Shown here piece after piece: positions 61,707-64,000 of a DNA stretch of 64,000 bases; position 1 is the first letter of the stretch, and each line of letters opens with the position of its first letter. The notes beneath the pieces are model-generated. The model was not told where the DNA came from, did no database searches, and saw only the letters and a list, made by a program, of their open reading frames with translations. The position numbers were made by a program, and so were the translations under genes. The DNA comes from Paenibacillus oenotherae (lineage in GTDB: Bacteria > Bacillota > Bacilli > Paenibacillales > Paenibacillaceae): NCBI RefSeq assembly GCF_019443105.1, contig NZ_JAHZIJ010000005.1, forward strand, positions 62,001 to 126,000, written 5' to 3'.

Positions 61707-61736
61707 ATCTTAACATTCATTTACACGAATCGACAA
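61707..61736 (-). promoter_or_regulatory. Candidate sigma-A promoter of murA
   Basis: TTGTCG, 18 bases, TAAGAT on the minus strand, about 80 bases ahead of the murA start. Both boxes have two mismatches. A second TATAAT about 60 bases further up lacks a clear -35. Confidence 0.35.
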
Positions 61737-61840
61737 GCGTTATTTTATTCCTGTCGGATTGAGGCATTATATATCATTCGCAACCGGTTTTGAATTTGAG
61801 ACCGTCATGTATTACCCATTGTTGACATGTTTCAGCATTG

Positions 61841-62092
61841 TTATTCGACAAGTCCTCGGAGTAGTCCAGACCACTTCCAATAGTCGATCAAAAAGCCGGC
61901 AAACAGATGCCCAATCACAACTGCAAGCATAATTTGCAGGATGCGGGCCTGCACGCTTCGCGGCCTCCGCAGCAACGGCTCAAGCTTTACTTCCTGCAGC
62001 ACAATCCATGCAGCCACGATTGCAAAAAGCTCGACAATGATGGATAGCAAAGCTTGCTGCCCGGCTGTTTGGGCCATTTCGTTCAAATCCAT
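61841..62092 (-). CDS. DUF1146 family membrane protein
   Basis: An 83-residue protein with two membrane segments (LLSIIVELFAIVAAWIVL and ILQIMLAVVIGHLFAGFLI) separated by a basic loop (RRPRSVQARI). It matches the DUF1146/YwzB family, found next to murA in Bacillales. Function unknown. GGAGG precedes the ATG. It lies between the murA gene and the subtilase. Confidence 0.85.
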   Translation of the reverse strand: MDLNEMAQTAGQQALLSIIVELFAIVAAWIVLQEVKLEPLLRRPRSVQARILQIMLAVVIGHLFAGFLIDYWKWSGLLRGLVE

Positions 62093-62117
62093 TTCAATCC
62101 TCCATATGATAACAACG

Positions 62118-64000
62118 TTATGATTTATTTATTGCCCTTATGAGCATGGATGCAAACTCCGCTCTGCTGGCATTCTGCTCCGGCTTGAACAGAGCGTTCG
62201 GATAGCCCCCGATCAGCTGCTCCTGCTTCATTGCGCTCAGCGATCCTGCCGACCATCTGGTTGGCTCGACATCTGTGAATGGACTCTGAGCCGGCTTCAC
62301 CGTTCGAAGCTTCAGCGCTCTAGCCAGCATAACTGACATTTCCTCACGGGTGATGGATTGATCTGGGCCAAACTTCCCATTCGGATAACCAGCTGCCCAG
62401 CCAGCCTCTACTGCTCTTGATATCGCCCCGCTCGCCCAGTGCTTGGCGGCAACATCATTGAATACGATCGCGCTGTCTTTCCGTGGTTTAAAAGCACGGA
62501 CTAGCATCGATACCGCTTCTGCTCTTGTAATGCGCCGGTTCGGGTCAAAGCGGTAATCACCGTTTCCCCCTACAATCCCTTTCTTGTTCAACTGCACAAT
62601 AACGGATTCCGCCCAATGGTTAGCAATATCCCTGAATTCTGCAACCATCTCATCTGCATTTATACGAACCGTGTAATAATGCTTATCGAATGGAGCGGCA
62701 GCTGTCATTTTTATATAATATACACCTGGTTCCAGCAGCTCTTCCCTCACCATTACGGTTCGATTTCGCTCTGATTGAAGGGAGTATAAGGATTGCTGGC
62801 GCTTATCGAGCAACTGGGCCTTGAGCCGGTTGTCTGCCGGAATGCCGCTTACCGTTAAACGCACGATGCTTCGCTTTGCCAATCGCAACTGATACCAGTC
62901 TATATCGCTCTTAGAACCAAATACACCTACATAATCTGCACCCGGATTAATGACTGTGGCCTCGTATGATTTGTCGTTGGGCTCATTGGGATCTGTATAT
63001 CGGGTTTGGAACTCCATCTGAAGCTTATATTGTGCGGCAATCGGACTGGCCTGCGCTGATATGGCATTATGAATACGAATATAATAAGTGCCCGGTGTTA
63101 TCGTTATAGCTTCTAATGTTTCGCTCTCGCCTTCAGAATTATCGTCCATTTCATGCATTGCTTCTTCTTTCTCCTGAATCGCAAGAGCAAGATCCACACG
63201 AGCCGAATCTGTAGATGCGGAGAGCTTCAATGTCCCGCCTGTTGTGAAATTAATGGCAAACCAATCCCGATCGCCGGTTTGATGGAAGTTGCCGGTTATC
63301 GTCTGACTGCGTGGCAAGAGCGTTGTTGCCTGATATTGTTTATCGTTATTCTCGTATGAATCGGGACTGATGTCGAACGTCGAGGTTAGCAGATAGGGCA
63401 CATGGATTGTCGCCTCACGTTTGAAGATCTTCAGCTCAAAATAATTGCGCCCCTTCTTCACATCCCACTCCACTGTCTGGTTGCCCAGCTTCGTTTCCTT
63501 GGAGCTCTGCGCCCTGTTGCCCGCATAATGCGTCATCTGCACCGTAGGTAGCGCATCTCCCGGACCGATGATGCCTTGGAATTGAATGGATATGGAACCG
63601 TCATAAGGCGCATCGATGATGTACCAGTCCCTGTCTTTGCCGCCGCTGAGCTCTGCGGAAATTTTCGTGCCTAATGGGAAGCGTCTGGCATAGTCGCGAC
63701 TGTCATTGGGTTCGTAGGCATCTGTCTTGAGATCAATGCGAACCGCTTTATTAATTTGAAGCAAACCATAACCTGTCGTATTATCGAGTCCGCCTGAACC
63801 GATATCCTTGGCGCTTTGCCTTAATGCCGCCCGTATCTGATATGGTTTGTATTCTGGATGCACGGCCCAGACGAGCGCTGCTGCCGCTGCTGCTTGAGGT
63901 GCAGCCATAGATGTGCCTTCCTCGTGCTTGTAGCCGCCGCCAACTGCCGTCGTATACACATTCCAGGGCGCTGCGATATCGATCTCTGAGCCCGAATTGG
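62118..64000 (-). CDS. S8 (subtilisin) family peptidase with PPC and SLH domains, partial at right edge
   Basis: The frame stays open to base 64000, so the N-terminal part lies outside the window. Visible regions are EIDIAAPWN and GTSMAAPQAAAAAA (the catalytic serine), about three PPC domains (YEPNDSRDYARRF, YENNDKQYQAT, DPNEPNDKSYEAT), then three SLH repeats (ITRAEAVSMLVRAF, ITREEMSVMLARAL, ASRAEFASMLIRAI). It is a secreted protease probably held at the cell surface by its SLH domains. ASP and HIS residues of the triad are not in view. Confidence 0.9.
   Translation of the reverse strand, partial: NSGSEIDIAAPWNVYTTAVGGGYKHEEGTSMAAPQAAAAAALVWAVHPEYKPYQIRAALRQSAKDIGSGGLDNTTGYGLLQINKAVRIDLKTDAYEPNDSRDYARRFPLGTKISAELSGGKDRDWYIIDAPYDGSISIQFQGIIGPGDALPTVQMTHYAGNRAQSSKETKLGNQTVEWDVKKGRNYFELKIFKREATIHVPYLLTSTFDISPDSYENNDKQYQATTLLPRSQTITGNFHQTGDRDWFAINFTTGGTLKLSASTDSARVDLALAIQEKEEAMHEMDDNSEGESETLEAITITPGTYYIRIHNAISAQASPIAAQYKLQMEFQTRYTDPNEPNDKSYEATVINPGADYVGVFGSKSDIDWYQLRLAKRSIVRLTVSGIPADNRLKAQLLDKRQQSLYSLQSERNRTVMVREELLEPGVYYIKMTAAAPFDKHYYTVRINADEMVAEFRDIANHWAESVIVQLNKKGIVGGNGDYRFDPNRRITRAEAVSMLVRAFKPRKDSAIVFNDVAAKHWASGAISRAVEAGWAAGYPNGKFGPDQSITREEMSVMLARALKLRTVKPAQSPFTDVEPTRWSAGSLSAMKQEQLIGGYPNALFKPEQNASRAEFASMLIRAINKS

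Noticed and set aside
1-64000. CRISPR arrays, tRNA, rRNA and prophage genes
   Set aside because: No regularly spaced repeats, no cloverleaf or rRNA segments, and no integrase, capsid or tail genes were seen.

Overview
The window reads as chromosomal DNA of an endospore-forming, flagellated Gram-positive bacterium of the Paenibacillaceae (Paenibacillus or a close relative). This rests on gene content and order, not on a database search. It carries the comF-flgM-flgK-flgL-fliW-csrA-hag motility block, degS/degU, the murA-spoIID-spoIIQ-spoIIID-mbl-flhO-flhP sporulation/cell-shape block, several S-layer homology (SLH) proteins, and csaB, which makes the pyruvylated wall polymer that SLH domains bind. 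Nearly all genes lie on the minus strand. Only two convincing genes are on the plus strand (50155 and 58728).

Layout by coordinate. 1-4340: flagellin modification operon (a partial gene, a SpsF-type cytidylyltransferase, PseB, a Maf-type glycosyltransferase, a helical companion). 4472-12647: hag, fliT-like, fliS, fliD, flaG, csrA, fliW, DUF6470, flgL, flgK, flgN, flgM. 12752-16161: yvyF, comFC, comFA. 16207-19180: an unannotated 34-codon ORF, a small glycosyltransferase-like protein and a two-gene membrane operon. 19334-21229: degU and degS. 21302-41474: a cell-surface region with a phosphodiester glycosidase-like protein, two large C-terminal-SLH proteins, metK, an alpha/beta SASP, two secreted proteins and the presumed main S-layer protein. 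41681-46970: secondary cell-wall polymer synthesis (tagO-like, tagA-like, csaB, DUF5693). 46983-49913: phosphosugar mutase, fabZ, pgsA. 50155-52341: a secreted eight-repeat Ig-like protein. 52412-62092: epuA, flhP, flhO, mbl, spoIIID, spoIIQ, spoIID, a transposase-derived gene, murA, DUF1146. 62118-64000: a subtilase with SLH repeats, cut by the window edge.

The genes form linked systems. Flagellin is made, modified (pse/maf), chaperoned (FliS), capped (FliD) and apparently translationally limited by CsrA, which FliW would antagonise. The hag leader shows a sigma-D promoter and a hairpin that presents GGA in its loop. SLH proteins would be held by the wall polymer built by TagO/TagA and pyruvylated by CsaB. 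The second-largest SLH protein has a near-perfect sigma-D promoter, which would link surface anchoring to the motility regulon.

The most unusual items are: (1) an intact but catalytically degraded IS1595-type transposase gene between spoIID and murA, downstream of a consensus promoter whose spacer and start region each carry a GAAC-N4-GTTC palindrome (LexA-like or TetR-like); (2) a 34-codon ORF that ends inside a terminator loop just ahead of comFA; (3) a metK leader with a strong promoter followed about 15 bases later by an intrinsic terminator and no S-box core; (4) tandem translation starts plus a 29-codon leader ORF in the S-layer gene; (5) the sigma-D promoter in front of an SLH protein. 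No tRNA, rRNA, CRISPR or prophage was seen.
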